A stretch of DNA of 64,000 nt from Bdellovibrio bacteriovorus (GCF_002208115.1 NZ_CP020946.1:2542001-2606000); one strand, 5' to 3'. Positions 8,111 to 17,250 are shown, numbered from the stretch's first letter. Made by a program: numbers and translations. Notes: generated by a model from the sequence alone, not told the origin.

Positions 8111-10465
8111 TTAAGGAAGGGCGTTGTAATTGGTGGAGCTGGAGGCGTTGAATTTTTGGATGGCTGCTTTAAAGGCCTCTTGGATGCGTTTGCGTTCGTG
8201 GGCGGTCAGAGTGACGCCGTTGGCTTCGCCCATCAGCAATTTGACACTGCCCTCATTCAAATTCTGGGTCCGCATGTCCACACCGAAAGTCAGCCCTTTA
8301 AGTTTTCTTGGCTCCATCTCTGAGCCCAAGGACTGACGCAGGATTTTTTCAACGGATTCCCCGTGATTAGCCAAAGCATTGCGCGAAGACACGTTCTTCA
8401 CGCCATCAGGAATAAATGCCAAACGGTAGGTGCCCGAGTAATCTGTGTTGGCCAGGCCCTTCAGGATATCTTGCTTTTCCGCCTGATTGAGCGGCTTCAC
8501 CGCCACGGCCACGCAGTCATCCCCTGAACACAGGGACTTCAGCTTACCGGCTGGCACCGCCCGGGTCAGAACGTCCTCGAACTGCTTTTTCTGATCATTG
8601 AATTTTTTGGTGACCGCTTTTTCCGCGGCCCGAGTCGATTCAAGGGCCTTGTTCACATTGGATGAAGACGCCAACGCCTCGGCCGTGCCTTTTAAGTTGG
8701 CGGAACCAAGCCCGATGATATCCACCGACAAACCACCCTGCTCGGCAGCATTCAGATGTGCGATCTCGCGTTTGGCGATGTAAATCCCCGGAGAAAACTC
8801 ATCTGTCGCAGTCACATAGGACTGCAGTTTCTTGACCGTCCCCGTAGAGATGTCGCTTAAAGCGTAGCGATTCTTCAAAGCCTGCTGCACTTGGGCCGTG
8901 TCGCCTTTGCCTTTACGAACGATATCAAACACGTCCTGATCAAAGGTCCTTCCATCCACCATGCTGGTGCCCGCGACCTCCGTGCGCAGCTCTTGGCGTT
9001 GTTTTTCAAGGGACATGATTTTCTGCTGCATGGTGGTTTTCAGACCATCTTTACGGAAGCTTTGCACTTCGTTCTTGTCGAGTTGTCGGGAGTATCGGGC
9101 TGCCATATTGGCTTCATCGGCCGAATTCCCGATCCCCGCCCGAAACCAGTCTTCTGTTTTGGTTCCGGGTTTCAGGGCGTCGGACTCTTTCAGCTTTTTG
9201 TTGAATTCAGCATTCGTCTTGTCAAAAACCTTTTCAAGCTGCTCTTCAATATCCTTCGGAACCTTGCCGGAAAAGGCAAAGCGCGAGGATTTAAAATCAG
9301 AATACTTATCAATGACCAGCCCTGGATTTGCGGCTTCAAGCTCCTTGATGTTATCAAACAACAACTCCTTGTGATAGTTCGTCAGCCCCGTCACAAGATT
9401 TTTGTCTTTCAAACTGTCGTTCAGATATTTCATCTGGCTGTTTTCCACATCCAGGAAAGTGACCTTGGCATCCGCCCCTTTTTCAGCCCGGGCGATCCAG
9501 GCGGTGTTCTGCTCCACGCTGGTCGGAGAATAACTGATATACCGACCCGTCAGTTCACTGCGGGAAACCTTCGCAGATCCCGCCGCCACTTCGGCGCCGG
9601 CATGAACTTCTTTTTCAGCCTTTAGCAGTCGGCCTGCAGCGGTGGCCGCTCGCGCCCCTTTGACGAAATAGCCGGCCAGCAGCGTCGGGTCCACGACGGA
9701 GCCGATTGCATAACACTCCAGCTCTTCCCGGGCCAAAGCGTTGTAACACATGTAACGGCCGTACTGCTCTTTGATTTTAGAGCCGGCAATGGTCATCAGG
9801 CTTTCAAGTTTTTGACTCTGCTCCGGGGTCATTGTCGTGTCATCGCGAGCACGCTCCGCAATCGGCACATAGGGTTTTGGGCGCACGCGCTCCAACGAGG
9901 CCATGTAGGCTTTCATATCCTGGGCCTGCACATAAAGAAAAGTCGCCGGAAGTTTGTTGACCTCTTCATCAGAAAGTTTGTTGTACCGGTGATCGTCTTT
10001 CACCAGATCTTTTTTGCAGGACAAAGAGGTGTTGCATTGTTTGAGGAACGCCGCCCGCTCGCGGTTGTTTTTCTTGATGGATTCCCAGCTATCTTCAACC
10101 AGACCGGCCAATGAAACCGTCATGTCTTTTAAAGAAACTCCCAGATCCACCATCGCATTTTTATATCCACGCAAACAGGCCAGGGCTTTTTGTTGTGCAT
10201 ATTCTTTTTGCTGCTGGCACTGTGACGGCAAATCACACTTGCGCATCAGTGGCGCCCAGTCAGGATGCTCCTCAGCTAGCTTCGCACAGTTTTGGGATTT
10301 GATTTCAAGTTCACAGTTCCACTGCAGTTGAGTCTGCAGTTTTTTTACCTGGTCAGAACAATCAGCCGGTCTTAAGCAGGCCATGGCCAGCGCCACCTCA
10401 GAAGTGGCCCAGACGGGACTCGACCCAAAAACTGTTAAGAAGATGACAATTATGTGAAGACCCAA
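8111..10465 (-). CDS. Large exported protein of unknown function, TTG start
   Basis: 784 aa. The only in-frame start after an upstream stop is TTG at 10465, with GAGGA about 9 nt upstream; an ATG at 10470 is in another frame and stops after six codons. The N-terminal LGLHIIVIFLTVFGSSPVWA is a plausible but unusually charge-poor signal peptide. Residues 25-115 are Cys-rich, the middle is long helical charged sequence, and the C-terminal 230 residues run VDIIGLGSANLKGT ... CSGDDCVAVAV ... HGESVEKILRQSLG. That order faintly recalls a degenerate GGDEF fold. No function assigned. Confidence 0.8.
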   Translation of the reverse strand: MGLHIIVIFLTVFGSSPVWATSEVALAMACLRPADCSDQVKKLQTQLQWNCELEIKSQNCAKLAEEHPDWAPLMRKCDLPSQCQQQKEYAQQKALACLRGYKNAMVDLGVSLKDMTVSLAGLVEDSWESIKKNNRERAAFLKQCNTSLSCKKDLVKDDHRYNKLSDEEVNKLPATFLYVQAQDMKAYMASLERVRPKPYVPIAERARDDTTMTPEQSQKLESLMTIAGSKIKEQYGRYMCYNALAREELECYAIGSVVDPTLLAGYFVKGARAATAAGRLLKAEKEVHAGAEVAAGSAKVSRSELTGRYISYSPTSVEQNTAWIARAEKGADAKVTFLDVENSQMKYLNDSLKDKNLVTGLTNYHKELLFDNIKELEAANPGLVIDKYSDFKSSRFAFSGKVPKDIEEQLEKVFDKTNAEFNKKLKESDALKPGTKTEDWFRAGIGNSADEANMAARYSRQLDKNEVQSFRKDGLKTTMQQKIMSLEKQRQELRTEVAGTSMVDGRTFDQDVFDIVRKGKGDTAQVQQALKNRYALSDISTGTVKKLQSYVTATDEFSPGIYIAKREIAHLNAAEQGGLSVDIIGLGSANLKGTAEALASSSNVNKALESTRAAEKAVTKKFNDQKKQFEDVLTRAVPAGKLKSLCSGDDCVAVAVKPLNQAEKQDILKGLANTDYSGTYRLAFIPDGVKNVSSRNALANHGESVEKILRQSLGSEMEPRKLKGLTFGVDMRTQNLNEGSVKLLMGEANGVTLTAHERKRIQEAFKAAIQKFNASSSTNYNALP

Positions 10466-10503
10466 CTCATATTCCTCACCTATCTCTTCGGAATATGGGT
10501 CTT
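10457..10503 (-). promoter_or_regulatory. Inverted repeat hiding the ribosome-binding site and start of the 784-aa gene
   Basis: In the minus-strand transcript AAGACCCATATTCC pairs perfectly with GGAATAT plus GGGTCTT, giving a 14-bp stem with a 14-nt loop and a 5-nt bulge (GAGTT). The Shine-Dalgarno GGA is inside the 3' arm and the TTG start begins in the bulge. The hairpin would block ribosome access, so a thermosensor, a ligand- or protein-controlled switch, or a DNA operator are all possible. Confidence 0.7.
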
Positions 10504-10566
10504 AGGTCAAAAGGTGATCAAAAAATTCTCATTTGGAGTCGGCAGCTTTTGTATCACCCGTTAAGG

Positions 10567-11223
10567 CTAGAACAATTTCTGGAAAATCCAGTATGGGCTT
10601 CGACTTTTTATCAACTGCATTTTATAGGTCTGGGCAATCCACTGCATGGTCTGCTCTGAGAAAAATACGACGTGAGTCGTATCTCGGCGATAGTGCCAAT
10701 CGTGGAAGACAGCTTCCCCGCGATGACCGGAAGTCATCACTCCAAGCAGTCCTCCCGGCTTCAAAAGGCGCAACATGCGTTCGATTTCGGTACGGGGATT
10801 ATACAAGTGCTCCCACACTTCGGTGCTCGTCACCAAGTGATAGGTTTTGCGCAATTCATCCTGATTCGGATGATAGTACAAATCATAATCGTGAGTTTTA
10901 AATCCACGCAGATTCAAAAGCTGCGAAAGCATCGCCGTCGGACCACAGCCAAAATCCAAAGAAGTCAGTGAGGACCCCATCACTCCGGCAGCCTTGAAGT
11001 GTTCTTCAATGCTGTTAATAAGGGGCTCGAAGAATGCCAGATACCCGGCACCTCCCTGATTTTCGTGCTGGTCATAACGCTGTTTTTCTTCCTGCGGACC
11101 AAGACGCTCTGCGGGATCCATAAAGATCAAATCACACTCTGCGCAATGAAAATAGCTGCGAACGGGCTTTTTATCCACTTTGAAGGGCGCTGAATGAGGC
11201 GAATGACAGAGCAGGCAGTTCAT
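10567..11223 (-). CDS. Class I SAM-dependent methyltransferase with N-terminal zinc ribbon
   Basis: 218 aa. The N-terminus has paired Cys (CLLC near 3-6, CAEC near 26-29) forming a probable zinc ribbon. A Methyltransf_23-like domain follows: SLDFGCGPTAML is motif I and STEVWEHLYNP and LLKPGGLLGVMTS are later motifs. This architecture is common in enzymes acting on small molecules or sugars; the substrate is unknown. It is divergent from the glutaredoxin gene, with the two starts about 50 bp apart. Confidence 0.88.
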   Translation of the reverse strand: MNCLLCHSPHSAPFKVDKKPVRSYFHCAECDLIFMDPAERLGPQEEKQRYDQHENQGGAGYLAFFEPLINSIEEHFKAAGVMGSSLTSLDFGCGPTAMLSQLLNLRGFKTHDYDLYYHPNQDELRKTYHLVTSTEVWEHLYNPRTEIERMLRLLKPGGLLGVMTSGHRGEAVFHDWHYRRDTTHVVFFSEQTMQWIAQTYKMQLIKSRSPYWIFQKLF

Positions 11224-11270
11224 CTTAGATGAAACCTTGTCTCCCCCTCTTAGCTATGTCAAAAAGAATT

Positions 11271-11525
11271 ATGGCAAAAGTATTAATCTACAAGAAAAAC
11301 CCATGTCCCTACTGCGATCGCGCGATTCACTTCATGGAAGACAAAGGCATCGCCTTTGACATCATCGATCTGACCGACAAACCTGAAGAAATTGAAAAAA
11401 TCAAAAATGAAACCGGCTGGAGAACCGTTCCTATCATCATGATCAATGGCAAACTGATCGGTGGTTACACGGATTTAAAAGCATTGGATGAAGAAGGCAA
11501 ACTGATGCCTCTGCTGCAGGAATAA
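11271..11525 (+). CDS. grxC: Glutaredoxin 3-like
   Basis: 84-aa dithiol glutaredoxin reducing disulfides with glutathione. The active site CPYC is at residues 11-14 of MAKVLIYKKNPCPYC, with the conserved TVP cis-proline loop (RTVPIIMING) and GGYTDLKAL. Upstream in-frame starts at 11229 and 11256 are possible, but the family begins at the MAKVL start and none has a strong ribosome-binding site. The gene ends 2 nt before the convergent dus gene. Confidence 0.93.
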   Translation: MAKVLIYKKNPCPYCDRAIHFMEDKGIAFDIIDLTDKPEEIEKIKNETGWRTVPIIMINGKLIGGYTDLKALDEEGKLMPLLQE

Positions 11526-11527
11526 GA

Positions 11528-12586
11528 TTACTGCCGAAGCTCCGTGCGCAGACTCATCTCCACGGGGCCTTCGAAGAATTTCGTCACACCCTCGATCATT
11601 TCATCGACAGTGCGGGCTTTCGCACAGACTCCCACCAACGTGTTACCAAATGGCAACCACACACTTGTGGTGCGAACATAGAAGCGCACTTTGCGCATCG
11701 CCAGGTCGTCCCCGAAATAGAACCGACAACGCTCGATCAATTTGAGTAAACATTTGCCGTACTCTGCACCCTCTTCTTCTGACGTGCGCGGAGCCTTCAG
11801 GCCTTCTTTCCCCGCAGGGGGTGCAAAGCCCAGTTCTTCACCCAACTGCCACATCATCCACGGACGAGCGGCAAGGCCACGGCCCGCCATCGCCATGTCA
11901 CAGCCGGTTTCTTTCAGCATGTTGATGGCATCATCATAAGTTTGTACGTCGCCATTTCCAATGACCGGGAAATCGACCGCTTTATGAAGTTGTTTGATCT
12001 GCTCCCAGTCAGCATTGCCACGGCGTTTTTGCGCTGCTGTTCTTGGGTGCAGGCACACCCAAGCGGCGCCCGACTGACGAAGCCCAGACACGAACGTCAA
12101 AAGTTCGTCGAACTCTTTCGTGCTGCCAACCGCGCGCAATTTCACACTGACCGGCACCGTGGAATTTTTGACGGTCATGCGCACCACTTCGGCGGCATAG
12201 GCCGGATCCCCCATCAGCGCCACACCGTAATTGTGTTTCAGTGCTTTTTGCACCGGGCAGCCCATGTTAATGTCGATGGCTTCAGCGCCCCACTCCACCA
12301 GACGTTTCACGCTTTCAGCGATGGCGTCTTCCTCGTTGCCCAGGATCTGTGGCACCAAGCCCGGCTCGTGGGCCGCGCGCATGGTTTCAGGGGTCTTTTC
12401 AAGATTTTCGCCAGGAATACGGCGGGAGTTTAACATCTCGGTCGGCCAGATGGTGTAAGCCTCGGCCGGAAGATAGTCGCGCATGACTTCGCGCAAAGCC
12501 ACGTGAGTCAGGCCCACCATCGGAGCCAGACACAACGGGAAGTTCACTTTACCGTCCAGAACCGGACGATGGAGACCCAGTTTCAC
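11528..12586 (-). CDS. tRNA-dihydrouridine synthase, second paralogue
   Basis: 352 aa with the Dus fold: LCLAPMVGLTHVALREVM at the FMN site, DINMGCPVQKALKHNYGVALM with the catalytic Cys, HPRTAAQKRRGNADW and GNGDVQTYDDA...MAGRGLAARPW. It is distinct from the DusC-type enzyme at 6199 and looks closer to the DusB group, with an extended C-terminal helical part. Together they would supply two dihydrouridine sites. The gene lies 4 nt after the DUF6580-like gene on the same strand. Confidence 0.92.
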   Translation of the reverse strand: MKLGLHRPVLDGKVNFPLCLAPMVGLTHVALREVMRDYLPAEAYTIWPTEMLNSRRIPGENLEKTPETMRAAHEPGLVPQILGNEEDAIAESVKRLVEWGAEAIDINMGCPVQKALKHNYGVALMGDPAYAAEVVRMTVKNSTVPVSVKLRAVGSTKEFDELLTFVSGLRQSGAAWVCLHPRTAAQKRRGNADWEQIKQLHKAVDFPVIGNGDVQTYDDAINMLKETGCDMAMAGRGLAARPWMMWQLGEELGFAPPAGKEGLKAPRTSEEEGAEYGKCLLKLIERCRFYFGDDLAMRKVRFYVRTTSVWLPFGNTLVGVCAKARTVDEMIEGVTKFFEGPVEMSLRTELRQ

Positions 12587-12590
12587 TGTC

Positions 12591-13109
12591 TTATTTTACA
12601 GTCGCGCCAAGGAATTCAGGCGCGTATTTTTTTACAGCTTCATAGCCACCGAACAACAAACCAGAGAAGAACAAGTCTCCGTAAATCTGGTTGTCAAAGA
12701 ACGGGATGCCCGCAACCAAGCACTGCACCAGACCATTGAAAGTCGGCGCGTACATTGTGCCCATCGCCCAAACACCAAAGTTAGAGACCAGGAAGAACAC
12801 CGAGCTTGTCACCAAAGCGGAAGTGCCCACTTTGAAAACACTTCTTTGATCGCGCAAAGCCCAACCCAGCATCACCACCAAAGTGAAGCCCAGGTACACA
12901 AACAACATGGTGTTATGGAAACCCAAAGCCAGATCGCTGATGAACAGCGCTGCCAACGGGATCAACAAAGATTGTTTTTTGGACGGGAAATAAGCCCCAC
13001 CAAACAAAGCCATCGCACCAATCGCGGTGAAGTTCCAAGGATGAGGGATCAAACGGCTGAAAGCCGCTGCAACTACCATCAAAATCAGGGTCATCATACG
13101 TGTGTTCAT
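12591..13109 (-). CDS. DUF6580-like integral membrane protein
   Basis: About 172 aa with five or so hydrophobic segments. The N-terminal pattern RLIPHPWNFTAIGAMALFGGAYF and then ISDLALGFHNTM matches the family I know as DUF6580, resembling ECF-transporter substrate-binding components. The track of starts is unclear: TTG at 13118 or ATG at 13109; I prefer the ATG, though no good ribosome-binding site is visible. It lies between acs and dus, close to both. Substrate unknown. Confidence 0.8.
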   Translation of the reverse strand: MNTRMMTLILMVVAAAFSRLIPHPWNFTAIGAMALFGGAYFPSKKQSLLIPLAALFISDLALGFHNTMLFVYLGFTLVVMLGWALRDQRSVFKVGTSALVTSSVFFLVSNFGVWAMGTMYAPTFNGLVQCLVAGIPFFDNQIYGDLFFSGLLFGGYEAVKKYAPEFLGATVK

Positions 13110-13122
13110 GACGCGCAAGCTA

Positions 13123-15060
13123 TCACCGGTTCATTCGGTTGTCCACCAGTTCTTGGACCACCGCAGGCTCTGACAAAGTTGTCGTATCCCCCAGTTGATC
13201 CGGGTGGTTCTCGGCGATTTTACGCAGGATTCGGCGCATAATCTTGCCTGAACGGGTCTTTGGCAGGCGGGGCGCCCACTGAATCAGATCCGGAGTCGCA
13301 ATAGGACCGATCTCTTTACGCACGGTCTGGATCAGCTCTTTACGCAAATCCTCGCTGGCAGTTTCACCGGACTTGAGAGTCACAAAGGCATAGATCCCCT
13401 GCCCTTTGATGTCATGGGGATACCCCACCACAGCGGCTTCCGCCACTTTATGATGAGCCACGAGCGCCGATTCAATTTCTGCCGTCCCCAGACGGTGACC
13501 GGAAACGTTGATCACGTCATCCACACGGCCCGTGATCCAATAGTACCCGTCCTGATCGCGGCGACAGCCGTCACCCGTGAAATAGTATCCCGGATAGTTC
13601 GAGAAGTAAGTGTCTTCGAAACGTTCGTGATTGCGATACACCGTGCGCATCTGACCCGGCCAGGAATCAGCAATCACCAGCACACCTTCACCCGGTCCTT
13701 GAATTTCCTGACCTTCGTTGGTCAGAAGTTTCGGCTGCACCCCAAAGAACGGCAACGTTGCCGACCCCGGCTTTTGCGCAATCGCGCCCGGAAGCGGAGT
13801 GATCAAAATGCCACCCGTTTCTGTCTGCCACCACGTGTCCACGATAGGACAGCGTCCTTCTCCAACCACGTCGTGATACCACGCCCAGGCTTCAGGATTG
13901 ATCGGCTCCCCGACTGAACCCAACAGGCGCAGAGTTTTTCTTGAGGTTGCTTTGACCGGACCTTCCCCTTCACGCATCAGGGAGCGAATCGCCGTTGGCG
14001 AGGTATAGAATATCGTGACTTTGTGTTTGTCGACCACTTCCCAGAATCGCGATGGTGTCGGATAGTTCGGCACCCCTTCAAAGAACAAAGTGGTCGCACC
14101 ATTCGCCAAGGGTCCATAGACAATGTAGCTATGGCCCGTCACCCAACCCACGTCGGCCGAGCACCAGTAAATGTCATTTTCGTGATAATCAAAGACATAC
14201 TGATGGGTCATGCTGGCATAAACCAGATATCCCCCTGTGGTGTGCATCACGCCTTTGGGTTTTCCGGTGGAGCCGGAGGTGTACAGAATAAACAAGGGAT
14301 CTTCCGCGTCCATCGGCTCTGGTTCGCACTGGTCGCTGACGGTTTTGACTTCTTCGTGATACCAAAGATCGCGGCCCGGCTTCATGTCGACAGAGCTGCC
14401 TGCGTATTTCACCACCAGAACTTTCTGCACATCCGGTGTTTTCAAAAGTGCTTTGTCGATGTTTTCTTTTAGTGCTACCACTTTGCTGCCGCGATAACCG
14501 GCATCACCGGTGATCACAAACTTGCACTGCCCGTCCAAAATACGATCAGAAATAGAATCCGGAGAGAATCCGGCAAACACCACAGAATGAACCGCCCCGA
14601 TGCGCGCACAAGCCAGCATCGCCACGGCCGTATCCGGAATCATCGGCATATAGATCGTCACCACGTCGCCTTTTTTTACACCCATTTTTTTCAGGACATT
14701 GGCAAAACGGCACACTTCCAGATGCAGTTCTTTGTATGTGATTTTACGAGAAGGGGTGGAGGGATTGTCCGCTTCCCACAACAAAGCGGTTTTATCGCCG
14801 CGGGTTTTTAGGTGACGGTCCACGCAGTTGACGGACACATTCAGTTTTCCACCCAGGTACCACTTGATGCTGACAGGTTTTTTGAAGCTGACTTCTTTGA
14901 CCTTGTCCCACTTTTTGATCCAATCCAGTCGCTCGGCTTGTTCGGCCCAGAAGGTTTCATTGTCCTTGATCGAACGCTCATACATTTCTTTGTATTTTGC
15001 TTCATTGATCAGGGCGTTTTTGGCCACCTCTGCGTCTACGGGATAAAGATCTTTGTGCAT
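13123..15060 (-). CDS. acs: Acetyl-CoA synthetase
   Basis: AMP-forming ligase making acetyl-CoA from acetate, ATP and CoA. The 645-aa product has the ACAS N-terminal region, [20 protein letters not shown] (A3 core motif), [10 protein letters not shown] and the C-terminal catalytic Lys in [17 protein letters not shown], which is the acetylation-controlled Lys in the family. I chose ATG 15060 because AGAGGTGAGT precedes it; GTG 15066 is an alternative. Acetate use fits an organism that oxidises prey-derived amino acids and lipids. Confidence 0.97.
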   Translation of the reverse strand: MHKDLYPVDAEVAKNALINEAKYKEMYERSIKDNETFWAEQAERLDWIKKWDKVKEVSFKKPVSIKWYLGGKLNVSVNCVDRHLKTRGDKTALLWEADNPSTPSRKITYKELHLEVCRFANVLKKMGVKKGDVVTIYMPMIPDTAVAMLACARIGAVHSVVFAGFSPDSISDRILDGQCKFVITGDAGYRGSKVVALKENIDKALLKTPDVQKVLVVKYAGSSVDMKPGRDLWYHEEVKTVSDQCEPEPMDAEDPLFILYTSGSTGKPKGVMHTTGGYLVYASMTHQYVFDYHENDIYWCSADVGWVTGHSYIVYGPLANGATTLFFEGVPNYPTPSRFWEVVDKHKVTIFYTSPTAIRSLMREGEGPVKATSRKTLRLLGSVGEPINPEAWAWYHDVVGEGRCPIVDTWWQTETGGILITPLPGAIAQKPGSATLPFFGVQPKLLTNEGQEIQGPGEGVLVIADSWPGQMRTVYRNHERFEDTYFSNYPGYYFTGDGCRRDQDGYYWITGRVDDVINVSGHRLGTAEIESALVAHHKVAEAAVVGYPHDIKGQGIYAFVTLKSGETASEDLRKELIQTVRKEIGPIATPDLIQWAPRLPKTRSGKIMRRILRKIAENHPDQLGDTTTLSEPAVVQELVDNRMNR

Positions 15061-15139
15061 ACTCACCTCTTATGGATTTAATCGTAAATCAACTGAGAAT
15101 GAGGTCAAACGTTAACGCCCAGGAAAGTATTTAAAAGTG

Positions 15140-15919
15140 TTAATTAAGCATCTGTTGCACAATGATAATTCCACCCAAAAGCAAAACAAAGATCCCGAAG
15201 GCCGGCTTTAAGCGGGCCTCGGATGTATGCTGCGACCAGTAGGAGCCAACAAAAATTCCCGCCACGGCCAGAGCACCGACCCGCAAGAGCAAACCGAAGT
15301 CCATCGGTGTCCGGGCCCAAAGATCGCCAAAGAAACCCAGCAGTGAATTGGCGGCAATCACCCCCAAAGATGTACCAACGGCCACTTTCATTCCAAGCCC
15401 CGACATGCGCACCAAGGACGGCACGATCAGAAATCCACCACCAGCCCCCACAAAGCCCGTCACCGCCCCGACACCCAGTGCTTTCAGAGCAAACACTCCT
15501 GGCGCGGCAGGATCCTTCACTGCAGATGCACGAGGCAGCAACATCGCCAAGGCAGCCATCACCATGACCACGGCAAAAGAGCTTAAGATCACAACTTCTT
15601 TGTTAAATAGAACCGGTCCCCAAACCCACTGATCCGGAATTATCGGCAGCAACCAGCGACGCACCAACAACACCCCAAGAAAAGATGGCACTGCAAAATA
15701 AAATCCTGCTCGGAGATCCACCTGCCCTTGACGAAAATTCCGGACAAAGCCGATCAGGCTCGACACCCCCACCACAAACAATGAATAAGTCGTGGCCAAA
15801 GACGGCGGCAGCGAAAAGAAGTATACAAACAAAGGAACTGCCAGAATTGCACCGCCTCCGCCCAGAAGGCCTAAAGAAATCCCGACAAGACTGGCACCGA
15901 AATAACCCAACAGTTCCAT
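15140..15919 (-). CDS. TauE/SafE family sulfite or sulfur-anion exporter
   Basis: 259-aa membrane protein with the two family repeats: LGLLGGGGAILAVPLFVY near residue 15 and TGFVGAGGGFLIVPSLVRMS in the second half, each followed by hydrophobic helices. The family exports sulfite or related organosulfur anions. The longer frame from 16054 overlaps the upstream gene and is not needed; ATG 15919 gives the canonical N-terminus. Last gene of the minus-strand sulfur unit (rhodanese, two YeeE/YedE genes, tauE). Confidence 0.92.
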   Translation of the reverse strand: MELLGYFGASLVGISLGLLGGGGAILAVPLFVYFFSLPPSLATTYSLFVVGVSSLIGFVRNFRQGQVDLRAGFYFAVPSFLGVLLVRRWLLPIIPDQWVWGPVLFNKEVVILSSFAVVMVMAALAMLLPRASAVKDPAAPGVFALKALGVGAVTGFVGAGGGFLIVPSLVRMSGLGMKVAVGTSLGVIAANSLLGFFGDLWARTPMDFGLLLRVGALAVAGIFVGSYWSQHTSEARLKPAFGIFVLLLGGIIIVQQMLN

Positions 15920-15930
15920 AAAAAAACACC

Positions 15931-16371
15931 TCACCCTTTCACAGTGAAGCGGGCGTACAGACGATAAAGTCCCATTCCCGCAAGCATCGCAATCACAAAG
16001 TAGATCGCCATCTCCTGACCGGCTCCAGCAGAAGTCAGTGCCGGCCCCGGGCAAAATCCGCCCAAGCCCCAGCCCAAACCGAACAAAGCACTTCCGACCA
16101 CCAGGGGCCGGGTGACTTCCTTAGACACCGGCACATGCCACTGAGTGTCCAACAAAGGTGTGCGATGCCCTTTCATCCAACGATAACTCAGCATATGAAC
16201 CGGGATGGCGCCGATCATGACAAACATAAGTGACGGATCCCAGCCCTCACCCAACTGCAGAAAGCCGATGACCTTCTGGGGCTGAGTCATACCCGAAACT
16301 CCCAGTCCGATCGCAAATATCAGTCCCACCACAAAAGCCGCCGCAGTCTGTTTCATAGATGTTTTATTCAT
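15931..16371 (-). CDS. YeeE/YedE-type sulfur transport half-protein (DUF6691-like)
   Basis: 146-aa membrane protein, one half of the split YeeE/YedE pair that imports thiosulfate or related sulfur compounds. Family features are GLGVSGMTQPQKVIGFL near the N-terminus and FGLGWGLGGFCPGPAL with a conserved Cys near residue 100. ATG 16371 follows the upstream stop by 1 nt, while the in-frame start at 16392 would overlap it. Acts with the gene immediately upstream. Confidence 0.92.
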   Translation of the reverse strand: MNKTSMKQTAAAFVVGLIFAIGLGVSGMTQPQKVIGFLQLGEGWDPSLMFVMIGAIPVHMLSYRWMKGHRTPLLDTQWHVPVSKEVTRPLVVGSALFGLGWGLGGFCPGPALTSAGAGQEMAIYFVIAMLAGMGLYRLYARFTVKG

Positions 16372-16372
16372 A

Positions 16373-16792
16373 TCAGCCTCCCACCAATGCATTAAAGAGT
16401 GTGGCCGTCAGCATTCCTATCACCATGAATGTCGCGGTCGCCACCAGCGAGCGCACGGAAAAGCGCGCAATGCCGCACACACCATGACCACTGGTGCACC
16501 CACTGCCCATCACCGTGCCAAAGCCCACGATCAAACCGGCAATCAGAACCACGCCCACGGATCGGCCTGAGGTGTTCACGAACATATCCGGCTGCAAAGC
16601 ACCCAACGCCAGTCCTCCGATCAACAGCCCCAGGATAAAGGCACCTCGCCACAGATCCTTGCGAACATCGCCGATAAATCCATTCACAATGCCACTGATA
16701 CCCGTGACCCGGCCGTTCAGAATCAACATCAACGAGGCCGCAAGGCCGATCAAAGCGCCGCCCGTCAAAGCCATCAAAATACTGTTCATCAT
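16373..16792 (-). CDS. YeeE/YedE-type sulfur transport half-protein
   Basis: 139-aa membrane protein, the partner half. It has GALIGLAASLMLILNGRVTGISGI and then GFGTVMGSGCTSGHGVCGIARFS, whose GCTSGHGVCG segment carries the conserved Cys residues that bind sulfur compounds in this family. Four to five hydrophobic segments. Its start overlaps the rhodanese stop (ATGA). The split pair plus rhodanese suggests uptake of thiosulfate and transfer of its sulfane sulfur. Confidence 0.92.
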   Translation of the reverse strand: MMNSILMALTGGALIGLAASLMLILNGRVTGISGIVNGFIGDVRKDLWRGAFILGLLIGGLALGALQPDMFVNTSGRSVGVVLIAGLIVGFGTVMGSGCTSGHGVCGIARFSVRSLVATATFMVIGMLTATLFNALVGG

Positions 16793-17112
16793 TTTCCTGC
16801 TCCTTTAGTCACTGCATATCCCATTTCATTCCAGCGTAGCATTCCACCCACCATGTTGTAGGTGCTGGTGAATCCCATCTCTTCACTGAGAAGTGTGGTC
16901 TGTCCTGATCTTGCCCCACTCCGACAAACAAAGACAATGTTCTCGGACGGGTTCAGGGTTTTCAAAAATTCCAGCAGTGCAGGGCCGAGCGGACGCAGCT
17001 CGGTGCCCGCAATATGCCCCAGCTCCCCGGTGTATTCTTCGGGGGTGCGCACATCCACCAGACGGAATTCGTTCATTCTTTCTTTGAGTTGTTCACAGCT
17101 TATTTCACGCAT
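16789..17112 (-). CDS. Single-domain rhodanese
   Basis: 107-aa sulfurtransferase that moves sulfane sulfur to thiol acceptors. The active-site loop CRSGARS follows IVFV, and VDVRTPEEYTGELGHIAG is the CDC25/rhodanese entry motif. No signal peptide, so cytoplasmic. GAGGA precedes the ATG. First gene of the minus-strand sulfur unit and directly downstream of operator 1. In similar clusters it works with persulfide dioxygenase by making glutathione persulfide. Confidence 0.94.
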   Translation of the reverse strand: MREISCEQLKERMNEFRLVDVRTPEEYTGELGHIAGTELRPLGPALLEFLKTLNPSENIVFVCRSGARSGQTTLLSEEMGFTSTYNMVGGMLRWNEMGYAVTKGAGK

Positions 17113-17173
17113 AGCAGTCCTCGCTTATTTGGCTTCACAGGACTTCATCCTAAGGCTATCCTCGGTCTGGGTG

Positions 17174-17191
17174 TTATGCCCGGGGACATAA
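17174..17191. promoter_or_regulatory. Operator 1, palindrome of the TTATGTCC-N2-GGACATAA type
   Basis: An 18-bp imperfect palindrome; the half-sites match at 7 of 9 positions. Its centre (about 17182.5) is 32 bp, about three helical turns, from operator 2. A TAGGAT -10-like hexamer on the minus strand at 17152-17147 would put the centre near -42 for the rhodanese unit, the class II activation position of Crp/Fnr proteins. A Crp/Fnr gene lies 1 kb away. Confidence 0.65.
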
Positions 17192-17205
17192 AGAAAAACC
17201 TTCTC

Positions 17206-17223
17206 TGATGTCCCAGGACATAA
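17206..17223. promoter_or_regulatory. Operator 2, palindrome of the TTATGTCC-N2-GGACATAA type
   Basis: Second copy, including a perfect inner palindrome ATGTCC-CA-GGACAT; half-sites match at 7 of 9. The centre (about 17214.5) lies near -42 relative to a start site inferred from the TATAAT at 17245-17250, so it fits activation of the metallo-hydrolase gene. Confidence 0.68.
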
Positions 17224-17244
17224 CTCAGGGGCCGGTCTTTGTTC

Positions 17245-17250
17245 TATAAT
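17245..17250 (+). promoter_or_regulatory. -10 element TATAAT of the persulfide dioxygenase gene
   Basis: Consensus TATAAT 48 bp before the ATG. No good -35 hexamer is seen at 16-18 bp spacing (AACTCA/TAACTC), as expected of a promoter that needs an activator bound at operator 2. Confidence 0.6.
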
